From positions 1 through 64,000 of the forward strand of contig NZ_QXFJ01000017.1 in NCBI RefSeq assembly GCF_003584165.1: 64,000 nt of DNA, in the 5' to 3' direction. Positions 46,301 to 54,342 of the stretch are shown piece after piece (position 1 is the first letter of the stretch; every line of letters starts with the position of its first letter). The position numbers and the translations under genes were made by a program. The notes under the pieces were generated by a model. It made no database searches and was not told the origin of the DNA. It saw nothing but the letters and a program-made list of their open reading frames with translations. Source of the DNA: Flagellimonas aequoris (GTDB lineage Bacteria; Bacteroidota; Bacteroidia; Flavobacteriales; Flavobacteriaceae).

Positions 46301-46594
46301 CTTAATGGAGAAATTCCCGTCGAAATCCGTCTGAACACCATTGGAAGTTCCTTTTTCCACTACACTTGCCCCTGGCAAGGGATTTCCGTCACTATCGGTC
46401 ACAGTACCTCTAATAGTGATGTCCTGTTGACCCTCACGGCCCTGCTCTCTTTCTAAACTTAATGCATTATTAAAGTCCAAAGGACCTAGGAACGATTTGG
46501 GCACAGCCGCCCAAATCCCTTGCAGAAACCCTATGGAAAGGTATGCAAGGAAAATACAAGTTCCCTTTTTAAAGGATACGAATTGATTTAGCAT
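43388..46594 (-). CDS. SusC/RagA-family TonB-dependent transporter of the LacI-regulated locus
   Basis: The 1068-residue protein has a signal peptide followed by a ~35-residue linker, then the carboxypeptidase-D-like domain ([20 protein letters not shown]), the TonB-box region [15 protein letters not shown], the plug ([45 protein letters not shown]) and a barrel ending in [12 protein letters not shown]. It moves oligosaccharides over the outer membrane. A perfect 20-bp LacI-type palindrome lies about 170 bp upstream, so it is probably derepressed when the sugar ligand binds the adjacent LacI protein. Confidence 0.96.
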   Translation of the reverse strand: [1068 protein letters not shown]

Positions 46595-46762
46595 AATTTC
46601 TAATTGTTTGTTTGTTAAAATTTAATTTGCTTGGTGACAATTCGGTCAATAGATTGATTTTGACCCAATTGTTCTTTTGGTTCTTAGTTTATTTCCATCC
46701 TCTATTGTTTAACATGTTGAACGAACGTTTCCGTCGACACGATCCATAAAATCCAAATCATT

Positions 46763-46782
46763 TAACTAAACCGGTTTAGTTA
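46763..46782. promoter_or_regulatory. LacI-type operator (copy 1), perfect 20-bp palindrome before susC
   Basis: TAACTAAACCGGTTTAGTTA is a perfect 20-bp inverted repeat with a central CG, the form expected of a LacI-family dimer site. It lies between the lacI-family stop and susC start. Three near-copies exist at 47945, 48318 and 31981. Confidence 0.88.
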
Positions 46783-46800
46783 TTGTTTAAATTTTTATAA

Positions 46801-47826
46801 TCATGCCCCACAGGACTTCCGTATTTTAAAATTCGTGTCAAGTACTATTCTTTTATCTTTAGTTTTTATCATATGATCACCTTTCATTTCATCAACCAAT
46901 ATGTCCACGGCGAGATCCCCAATTTTTTGAACGGGTTGTATAACCGCTGTTATAGGAGGATTTACCAGATCAAAAGCCGACATTTCGGAAAAACTGGCTA
47001 TGGCCACCTCATCCGGTATCTGTATATTCAGTTCATTGAGTGCCCTTAACCCCTCACGTGCCAAATAGTGCGTTGAGAACAAAAGGGCATCCACCCTTTT
47101 CTCCGGAGTTGTAATGGCCCTTATCATTTCTGCCATATCGGTAACATAGGTTTTTTGATCCAGTTCGGATACAAATCGACCATCTTGTTCCACCCCATGG
47201 TCATCCAAGGCCTTTATATATCCTAACAATCGTTGCTGCATGGCATCCAAATCGGATTTTATCGTAACAAAACCTATTTTTTTCCTTCCCAAATCCAATA
47301 AGTGTTTGGTTGCATGATATATTCCACCAAAATTATCGACAATGACATAATTGGTATCCAAATTTGGATAATGCCTATCGATTAGAACAAAGGGGAAATC
47401 ATTTTCCTGCAACCTTAGGATATCCTTCTCATTTTTTTGAGTGGAGGATATGATCAAACCATCTACCTGTCTATTCAACATAGATTGTATCAATTTAGAT
47501 TCCTTTTCCGGTTTCTCATATGAACTACTAAACACCACCGTATATCCCATCTCCATTGCCCTTGCCTCAACAAAACCTGCTATCTGCGCATAGAAAGTAT
47601 CCGAAATATTAGGGATTATCAAACCTATCGTTTCACTTTTCCCCCTACTCAGACCACGTGCAAGTTGGTTTGGCACATAATTATATTTTTTGACATAAGC
47701 AATGATCCTTTCCTGGGTTTCCTTGCTTATCTTATTCTCGTCCCCTTTATTGTTCAGCACCAGCGAAACCGCCGTTTTGGAAACATTAAGGTTTTTGGCA
47801 ATATCTTTTAAGTATAATTTTTTCAA
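46801..47826 (-). CDS. LacI-family transcriptional regulator
   Basis: The 341-residue protein has the N-terminal helix-turn-helix KDIAKNLNVSKTAVSLVLNN, a hinge helix (NQLARGLSRGKSETIGLI) and a periplasmic-binding-protein-like effector domain (DRHYPNLDTNYVIVDNFGG, RKKIGFVTI, LLFSTHYLAREGLRAL). It should repress by binding the palindromes in this region and release DNA on binding a sugar or sugar acid. One palindrome lies about 120 bp upstream of its own start, suggesting autoregulation, and another just downstream before susC. Confidence 0.94.
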   Translation of the reverse strand: MKKLYLKDIAKNLNVSKTAVSLVLNNKGDENKISKETQERIIAYVKKYNYVPNQLARGLSRGKSETIGLIIPNISDTFYAQIAGFVEARAMEMGYTVVFSSSYEKPEKESKLIQSMLNRQVDGLIISSTQKNEKDILRLQENDFPFVLIDRHYPNLDTNYVIVDNFGGIYHATKHLLDLGRKKIGFVTIKSDLDAMQQRLLGYIKALDDHGVEQDGRFVSELDQKTYVTDMAEMIRAITTPEKRVDALLFSTHYLAREGLRALNELNIQIPDEVAIASFSEMSAFDLVNPPITAVIQPVQKIGDLAVDILVDEMKGDHMIKTKDKRIVLDTNFKIRKSCGA

Positions 47827-47944
47827 TACAAATTGTAATGTGGCCTACCAGCCTATATTCTTCCAAAGATAATTCAAGTCCACATCATTCGCATCCTTTG
47901 GTTTTAACTATCCCCCAGGGATACATATTTGATAATTTAGATTC

Positions 47945-47962
47945 TACTAAATCGGTTTAGTA
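47945..47962. promoter_or_regulatory. LacI-type operator (copy 2), upstream of lacI
   Basis: TACTAAATCGGTTTAGTA is an 18-bp inverted repeat with one mismatch, matching the consensus of copy 1. It lies about 120 bp upstream of the lacI start, a position compatible with autorepression. Confidence 0.82.
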
Positions 47963-48317
47963 TTTGATCAAAAATATATAATTTTATGAAAACTCAAAAA
48001 TTTTGCTAAAATTTAACATTTTCACTTTGGAGGATACTTATCCATGGAATTTGTCATTTTGTTCTTGAGCGCCCGGTCAAAGTTGTATCCGTTATTCGGC
48101 CCGAGCAGAAAAAGTACCTGCCCTCTCGAAGTTACCAATACTTATAAAACAAGATCTGATCCATACAGTGCCAATGCCATACTTAGTAAAGAATGTCAAT
48201 TAAAAACATAAACCAAAACATCGATGTTTTTCGATATTCACCTATTTCAATCAAGAACTATTTTTACTAATTTTTTGCCGTTTTATGGATTTTGAACAAG
48301 ATAAATTGTATTTTCGA

Positions 48318-48337
48318 TAACTAAACCGATTTAGTTA
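48318..48337. promoter_or_regulatory. LacI-type operator (copy 3), upstream of the cytochrome module
   Basis: TAACTAAACCGATTTAGTTA is a 20-bp inverted repeat with one mismatch to perfect symmetry and one base from copy 1. It ends 19 bp before the ATG of the PSCyt1/DUF1549/DUF1553 gene, where a bound repressor would block transcription or translation start. Confidence 0.86.
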
Positions 48338-48356
48338 TTAATGAAATAAACGCCAT

Positions 48357-51300
48357 ATGAAAGTGATTTTACGATTATGTATCAGTTTTTGTTTGATTCT
48401 TTCGGTCTCCTGCCACAATTATAAAACAGAAGAATTGGTTTCAGTGGAGCAATCAATCCCCGATTTGATCGACTACAACTTTCATGTGCGTCCCATTCTG
48501 TCCGACAAGTGCTTCGCATGCCACGGCCCTGACAAATCCAAACAGGAGGCCGGGTTACGTTTGGATATCCGCGAGGAAGCCTTAAATGAACTCAAACAAA
48601 CACCCGGAAATTATGCCATTGTACCCGGAAAACCAGGTAAAAGTGTTGTATTTGAGCGTATCATGTCCGCAGATCCCGAAATGGTAATGCCCCCGATCGA
48701 ATCCCATTTGGAACTTACCTCAAGAGAAAAGGCAATTTTGGCCAAATGGATTGACCAAGGAGCCGAATATGAAGAACATTGGGCATTCCAACTTCCTAAA
48801 AAACAACCGGTACCAGACATCAAGTACCCCGGGGAAGCTTACAACGAAATTGACCATTTTGTATTGAAAAAACTGAGGGACGAAGGTCTGGAATTCAGTC
48901 TGACGGCCAATAAGGAGAATTTGTTACGGAGATTATCCTTTGATCTTACCGGTCTACCCCCAACTCTTAAAGAATTGGACCAATTCATTTCTGGACAAAA
49001 GTCATATGAAGATATGGTCGACCACTATTTGGCTTCCGATTCTTATGGTGAAAAAATGGCCACAGCTTGGTTGGATCTGGCCAGATATGCGGATACCCAC
49101 GGTTACCAAGATGATGGTCCAAGAAGGATGTGGCCCTGGCGGGATTGGGTCATTAATGCTTATAATGATAACATGCCATACGACCAATTCATCAAGTGGC
49201 AGCTGGCAGGTGATAAATATCCGAACCCAACTCTGGAGCAAATGATAGCCACCGGCTTTAATAGAAATCATCTTATCAATGTGGAAGGGGGCATTATTGC
49301 GGAAGAGTATCGGGTAGAGTACGTATTGGACCGGACCAACACCTTTGGCAAGGCCTTCTTGGGCCTAAGTTTTGAATGTGCGCGATGTCATGACCATAAA
49401 TATGACCCCATTTCACAAAAGGACTACTACAGTACCTCTTATTTTTTCAATAGTGTTGACGAAATGGGACAGGGACAACGAGACTTCCCCGAAGTTCAGC
49501 CCCCATCGGTACTCTTGACCACAGAAGAGAAAGATAAGGTCCTTTTGTTCCTGAAAAACCAGACCGAGGAATCGAGAAAAAGCTTGGAAAACATTGCCCT
49601 ATCATCTGCCGGGGACTTTAAGGGTTGGGTGAACAAGGTAAACCTTAAGGATTTGTTCAATGCCCCTTTGGTTGAGCCTGTGGAGAGCTATCCCTTTGAG
49701 GACTCCAAAGAATTCAAATCTATTGAGGGTATAGAGGGTAGAGCCGTTTTGTTTGATGGTGGAGGCGGGTTGTCTTTTCCTGGCAAAATGGATTTTGAAC
49801 GCTACGATCCCTTTTCCTATTCTTTCCATATAAAACCTCCTGAACCCAATGGAACCTTCAACTTCTTTACCAAATCCACAGGTGAGTTTGGTGGCTTTCG
49901 GGGCATCGAGATGCAACTGGTAGACAATAGGCTCGAGTTGCGGATGTCCCACAGATACCCTAACAACGCTATCAGGGTCAGAAGTTGTGATCCCCTTCTT
50001 CCCGAGCAATGGGCCCATGTCGGTGTAACCTACGATGGTTCAAGCGAGGCTAAAGGTATACGGATTTTCATCAACGGGAAACTGCAGGAATTTGAAGTCT
50101 TAAGGGACAATCTTTATAAATCCATTGTCCCCTACCTCAACAATTCAAATGGGACATATGGCATTGTTTTCGGATATCAGTTCAATGCACAAGGCTTCCC
50201 CAATGGTGCCCTTGATGAATTCAAAATTTTCGATGTGGAACTCTCACAGTTTGAAATGAACCTCTTGGCCAAAAACAACGACTATAAAGAACAATTAATG
50301 GCTCTTCCAAAGGAAAATCTTAAGCAAAATGAACAGCTCAAGGAATTCTATCTTCTAAGGAAAAGCAAAGAGATGGAGACTGAACGTGAGCAACTTGCCC
50401 TAGCTAGGAAGGCGGAAAATGATACGTTATCCGGCATACCTGAAATCATGGTGATGAAGGACATTCAAGACAGTGTCCGAACAACATATGTCCTCGAACG
50501 AGGTAATTATGATTCCCATGGCGAGCAGGTGGGACCCGGTTTACCAGATGCCCTGATGTCAACTTCCGTTGTACAGCCCAAAACAAGGATGGAGTTGGCA
50601 GAATGGGTGGTGAGCAAAGAAAACCCCCTAACCTCACGGGTCGTCGTGAACCGCCTGTGGCAAAGTCTTTTTGGCCGTGGCCTTGTGGAGACCTCCAACG
50701 ATTTTGGGAGTCAGGGAAGCTTACCAACACACCCAGAACTTTTGGACTGGTTGGCCATTGATTTCATTGAATCCGGGTGGGACGTCAAACGGATGATCAA
50801 ACAGATTGTCATGTCAAAGACTTATCAGCAATCCTCAAAAGCAAGTCCAGAACTCTTGGACAAAGACCCCAACAATGAACTCCTGGCCAGGGGTCCCAAG
50901 TACCGATTGCCCGCCGAAATGATCCGGGACAACATCCTCGCGGCAAGTGGCCTGTTAGTGGAAAAAATAGGGGGACCTAGTGTTAAACCCTATCAGCCGG
51001 AAGGTCTTTGGCAGGAAAAAGCCTCATTTGTAGGGGAAAATAAATATGTGCGAGGTACCGGTGATGACCTTTATAGGCGGAGTCTTTATACCTATTGGAG
51101 ACGAACGATACCTCCGCCATCGATGATCACCTTCGACGTTCCCGATAGAAATATGTGTACGGTAAGACGACAATCCACCACTACTCCACTTCAACCCTTG
51201 ATAATGCTCAATGGCCCGGAATACATGGAAGCCGCAAAGGTCTTGGCAAGCCGGGTGGCTGAATCGGAACATGAAAATGTGGAAAATCAGATAACAAGGG

Positions 51301-51530
51301 CATTTAGACTTTTAACCAGCAGGCTTCCAAAGGAAGAAGAACTAGAAACCCTGCTGGAACTTTATACCAAAGAAAAAAGTCGTTTTGAACAAGAGTCCGA
51401 GGAAATGTCACAACTTCTGGATATTGGGGATTACAAATTGGACACTAAAGAGCAAAATGCCAATATAGCGGCACTGACAGTGGTGAATAACATCATTATG
51501 AATTTTGACCCTGTTTATACTAAATATTGA
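48357..51530 (+). CDS. Planctomycete-type cytochrome: PSCyt1-DUF1549-LamG-DUF1553 lipoprotein
   Basis: The 1057-residue protein has a lipoprotein signal (LILSVSC). Residues 40-135 form the PSCyt1 domain with a c-type haem site (Cys52-x-x-Cys55-His56, KCFACHG) and a distal methionine region VMPP. DUF1549 follows (about 165-375: DHFVLKKL, LRRLSFDLTGLPPT, ARYADTHGYQDD) with a second CxxCH near 340 (ECARCHDHKYDP). A LamG-like jelly roll lies at about 455-640 and DUF1553 at about 735-1010 (PLTSRVVVNRLWQSLFGRGLVETSNDFG, HPELLDWLA). These proteins are typical of Planctomycetes and of unknown biochemistry; carbohydrate oxidation or binding is suspected. A LacI-type operator immediately upstream ties it to the GH38 locus. 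Confidence 0.92.
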   Translation: MKVILRLCISFCLILSVSCHNYKTEELVSVEQSIPDLIDYNFHVRPILSDKCFACHGPDKSKQEAGLRLDIREEALNELKQTPGNYAIVPGKPGKSVVFERIMSADPEMVMPPIESHLELTSREKAILAKWIDQGAEYEEHWAFQLPKKQPVPDIKYPGEAYNEIDHFVLKKLRDEGLEFSLTANKENLLRRLSFDLTGLPPTLKELDQFISGQKSYEDMVDHYLASDSYGEKMATAWLDLARYADTHGYQDDGPRRMWPWRDWVINAYNDNMPYDQFIKWQLAGDKYPNPTLEQMIATGFNRNHLINVEGGIIAEEYRVEYVLDRTNTFGKAFLGLSFECARCHDHKYDPISQKDYYSTSYFFNSVDEMGQGQRDFPEVQPPSVLLTTEEKDKVLLFLKNQTEESRKSLENIALSSAGDFKGWVNKVNLKDLFNAPLVEPVESYPFEDSKEFKSIEGIEGRAVLFDGGGGLSFPGKMDFERYDPFSYSFHIKPPEPNGTFNFFTKSTGEFGGFRGIEMQLVDNRLELRMSHRYPNNAIRVRSCDPLLPEQWAHVGVTYDGSSEAKGIRIFINGKLQEFEVLRDNLYKSIVPYLNNSNGTYGIVFGYQFNAQGFPNGALDEFKIFDVELSQFEMNLLAKNNDYKEQLMALPKENLKQNEQLKEFYLLRKSKEMETEREQLALARKAENDTLSGIPEIMVMKDIQDSVRTTYVLERGNYDSHGEQVGPGLPDALMSTSVVQPKTRMELAEWVVSKENPLTSRVVVNRLWQSLFGRGLVETSNDFGSQGSLPTHPELLDWLAIDFIESGWDVKRMIKQIVMSKTYQQSSKASPELLDKDPNNELLARGPKYRLPAEMIRDNILAASGLLVEKIGGPSVKPYQPEGLWQEKASFVGENKYVRGTGDDLYRRSLYTYWRRTIPPPSMITFDVPDRNMCTVRRQSTTTPLQPLIMLNGPEYMEAAKVLASRVAESEHENVENQITRAFRLLTSRLPKEEELETLLELYTKEKSRFEQESEEMSQLLDIGDYKLDTKEQNANIAALTVVNNIIMNFDPVYTKY

Positions 51531-51535
51531 TCACA

Positions 51536-52993
51536 ATGGAAAAAGAAGAGTATATTATAAAAGGTTTGGGGAGACGGGATTTCTTGGGCAAGATGGGAAT
51601 GGGACTTGGTTCGGTGGCCCTTTGGTCACTTTTGAACCCAGTTGATGCCCTAGCCAAAACGGGGCTAAAAGGAGGGTCCGGTGGTGTCCTTCAAATGCCA
51701 CATTTTGTTCCCAAGGCAAAAAGGGTGATATATCTATTTCAAAGTGGCGGACCGGCACAGCAAGATCTCTTTGATTATAAACCCTTGCTCAGGGAACTCA
51801 ATGGACAGGAGCTACCAAGCAGTGTTAGACAAGGACAAAGACTCACCGGAATGAGTGCTTTTCAGAATTCCCTTCCTTTGGCCGGTAGTCACTTCAACTT
51901 TAAACAATATGGAAAAAATGGCATGTGGGTGAGCGATCTTTTGCCCCATACGGCCAAAATTGTGGATGAGCTTTGCTTTATCAGATCAATGTATACCGAG
52001 GCCATCAATCACGATCCGGCCATCACTTTTTTTCAAACAGGTTCCCAGCAACCTGGCCGACCATCAATTGGTTCATGGTTGAGTTACGGATTGGGCAGTG
52101 ATAATGAAAATCTTCCTGCATTCTCCGTGCTACTGTCCAGGTCTCACCCTTTTGGTCAGCCACTATATTCCAGACTTTGGGGCAATGGTTTCTTGCCATC
52201 ACAGCACCAAGGGGTACAGTTCAGATCCGGAAAAGACCCGGTACTTTACTTGAACAATCCCCATGGAATAACAAAACAAGCAAGAAGAAATGCCCTCGAC
52301 ACTCTTGAAAAGCTCCATACCTTGAACGAGGATCATCTTGGGGCCCAGGAGTTGAACAGCAAAATCAGCCAATATGAGATGGCCTATAGAATGCAGACCT
52401 CTGTACCGGAGGCCATGAGTATAACCAAGGAACCAGATTATATTCTGGACATGTACGGCCCGGAAGCCAGAATTCCGGGTACTTATGCCTACAACTGTGT
52501 TCTGGCACGCAGGCTTGTTGAAAGGGATGTCAAATTTGTTCAATTGTATCATCAAGGTTGGGACCAACATGGCAATCTCCCTACTGATATCCAAAGACAA
52601 TGTAAGAGCACCGATCAGCCATCCGCTGCCCTAATATTGGATCTAAAACAGCGTGGATTGCTAGAGGATACACTGGTGATCTGGGGAGGAGAGTTTGGTA
52701 GGACCAGTTATAGCCAAGGAAGGCTTACAAAGGAGAACTATGGAAGAGACCATCACCCCAGGTGCTTTACGATGTGGATGGCAGGTGCCGGGGTAAAACC
52801 GGGTTATATCCATGGCCAAACCGATGATTTTGGTTATAATATTACCGAAAATCCGGTCCATGTACACGATTTTCAGGCTACGCTCATGTATTTGCTGGGC
52901 ATAGACCATGAAAGACTGACCTATAAATTTCAAGGAAGAAGATTCAGGTTGACAGACGTCCACGGATCTATAGTGAACGACATCCTATCATAA
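51536..52993 (+). CDS. DUF1501 protein, alkaline-phosphatase/sulfatase-like fold, Tat-exported
   Basis: Start at ATG 51536, five bases after the previous stop. The 485-residue protein has a Tat signal (GRRDFLGKMGMGLGS). DUF1501 blocks: VIYLFQSGGPAQQDLFDYKP, SMYTEAINHDPAITFFQTG, SWLSYGLGS, LYHQGWDQHGN and VIWGGEFGRTSYSQG with GRDHHPRCFTMW, equivalent in place to alkaline-phosphatase-clan metal sites. It always travels with DUF1549/DUF1553 proteins, as here, and the two probably act as a periplasmic pair. Activity is not known; no formylglycine Cys motif is visible, so ordinary sulfatase chemistry is unlikely. Confidence 0.92.
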   Translation: MEKEEYIIKGLGRRDFLGKMGMGLGSVALWSLLNPVDALAKTGLKGGSGGVLQMPHFVPKAKRVIYLFQSGGPAQQDLFDYKPLLRELNGQELPSSVRQGQRLTGMSAFQNSLPLAGSHFNFKQYGKNGMWVSDLLPHTAKIVDELCFIRSMYTEAINHDPAITFFQTGSQQPGRPSIGSWLSYGLGSDNENLPAFSVLLSRSHPFGQPLYSRLWGNGFLPSQHQGVQFRSGKDPVLYLNNPHGITKQARRNALDTLEKLHTLNEDHLGAQELNSKISQYEMAYRMQTSVPEAMSITKEPDYILDMYGPEARIPGTYAYNCVLARRLVERDVKFVQLYHQGWDQHGNLPTDIQRQCKSTDQPSAALILDLKQRGLLEDTLVIWGGEFGRTSYSQGRLTKENYGRDHHPRCFTMWMAGAGVKPGYIHGQTDDFGYNITENPVHVHDFQATLMYLLGIDHERLTYKFQGRRFRLTDVHGSIVNDILS

Positions 52994-53006
52994 CCTATAC
53001 TTGATT

Positions 53007-54332
53007 ATGGACATAACCGGCTTCATAGGAAGATTGCACCCACTTTTGGTTCATTTACCCATCGGATTTCTCACGTTGGCCCTACTTGTTGAATGGTTTA
53101 TGGGGAAAAATCAAGGAAAGTCCCAGGTAAAGGTCATCATGTTCGTCCTTGTCCTTGGCGCCCTGTCCTCCATTGTGGCGGCCCTATGCGGATGGTTTCT
53201 GGCCAATAGCGGAGGATACGAAAACAATACCTTGGCCTGGCATCGTTGGCTCGGAACATCCATATGCCTGTTGGCCATTGTGGCTCCATTTGCCAAACAT
53301 TACAAGCAAAAAAAATCCTATCGCTTTATATTGGTAGCCATAGGGGCGCTGCTTTTTGCCGTTGGACATTTTGGGGGGTCCTTAACCCATGGCTCCGACT
53401 ATTTATTGCAACCACTCCGAGGAGACAAAGGAGATGGGTACAGCAACGTACCAGAGGCTAAAAACCCAGATTCATTGATTGTTTTCCAGCATTTGATCCG
53501 TCCTATTTTAGAGCAAAAGTGTTATGACTGCCATAATACGGAAAAAGATATGGGAGGATTGAACATGATGACCTATGAAAAACTTATAGCGGGGGGCGAA
53601 CACGGTGTAGTGATCGAAAAAGACCCATGGTCGAGTGAGTTGATCAAGCGGGTGACCTTACCATCCAAAAGCAAGTACTTTATGCCTCCGAAAGGCGCCC
53701 CTTTGGATTACAATGAAATCAGTATTTTGAAATGGTGGATAGAACAAGGGTTCGACTCCATCAAAAGTGTAATGCAAATGAAACCCGATAAAAACATAGC
53801 CCATATTTTGGCCACAGTCTATAAAGTAGATACAAGTCCAAAGACCTTCTTTGAAAGGACCAAGGTAGATCCAATGGATGAATCTGTATTGGATTCCCTG
53901 ACCGGAATGGGATGGCAAATTAAGCGGATTGCACAGGACAATCATTTTGTTGAAGTTTCACATAGATTCGACACCCCTCTTTCCAAGGGTAGTCTTTCGG
54001 TTCTTGGAAAGATTAAGGACAACATTACTTGGCTGGACCTGTCCGGTATAAAATTGACCGATTCGGATATGGATGGCATTTCAAAGTTCAAAAACGTGAC
54101 CAAATTGCATTTGAACGACAATGCCATAACCGGACAAGGGCTCCGGGCCCTATCTGAACTGAAAAATCTTGAGAGCTTGAACCTGAACAATAACCCGTTG
54201 TCAGTGGAAGATCAAGATTGGATAAAACCCCTGACCTCCCTTAAACGAATTTACCTTTGGAAAACGGATATTAAACCGGAATACATAGAGCAGATACATA
54301 AAACTTCTCCTGAACTTCAAATCATTCTATAA
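53007..54332 (+). CDS. DUF2231 membrane domain fused to c-type cytochrome and leucine-rich repeats
   Basis: Start at ATG 53007. The 441-residue protein begins with four membrane helices of DUF2231 type (GRLHPLLVHLPIGFLTLALL, then three more to about residue 120), followed by a PSCyt1-like haem domain (CYDCHNTEKDMGGLNM near 171, distal YFMPPKGAPL) and a C-terminal leucine-rich-repeat segment (about 335-440: LDLSGIKLTDSDMDGISKF, LHLNDNAITGQGLRAL). The architecture fits an inner-membrane electron-transfer anchor with a protein-interaction tail on the periplasmic side. It lies 13 bp after DUF1501 and 10 bp before the propeller protein. It would pass electrons from the module to the respiratory chain. 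Confidence 0.88.
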   Translation: MDITGFIGRLHPLLVHLPIGFLTLALLVEWFMGKNQGKSQVKVIMFVLVLGALSSIVAALCGWFLANSGGYENNTLAWHRWLGTSICLLAIVAPFAKHYKQKKSYRFILVAIGALLFAVGHFGGSLTHGSDYLLQPLRGDKGDGYSNVPEAKNPDSLIVFQHLIRPILEQKCYDCHNTEKDMGGLNMMTYEKLIAGGEHGVVIEKDPWSSELIKRVTLPSKSKYFMPPKGAPLDYNEISILKWWIEQGFDSIKSVMQMKPDKNIAHILATVYKVDTSPKTFFERTKVDPMDESVLDSLTGMGWQIKRIAQDNHFVEVSHRFDTPLSKGSLSVLGKIKDNITWLDLSGIKLTDSDMDGISKFKNVTKLHLNDNAITGQGLRALSELKNLESLNLNNNPLSVEDQDWIKPLTSLKRIYLWKTDIKPEYIEQIHKTSPELQIIL

Positions 54333-54342
54333 CAAAAACAAT

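Larger units (their letters stand above)
47827..48356. other. Divergent regulatory region between lacI and the cytochrome module
   Basis: This 530-bp AT-rich stretch separates the minus-strand lacI gene from the plus-strand planctomycete-type module. It carries two LacI-type palindromes, one near each divergent start (47945-47962 and 48318-48337). No coding region was seen. Confidence 0.75.

Noticed and set aside
51536-52993. Classical sulfatase assignment for the DUF1501 protein
   Set aside because: The fold is related, but the Cys/Ser-x-Pro-x-Arg formylglycine motif is not visible.
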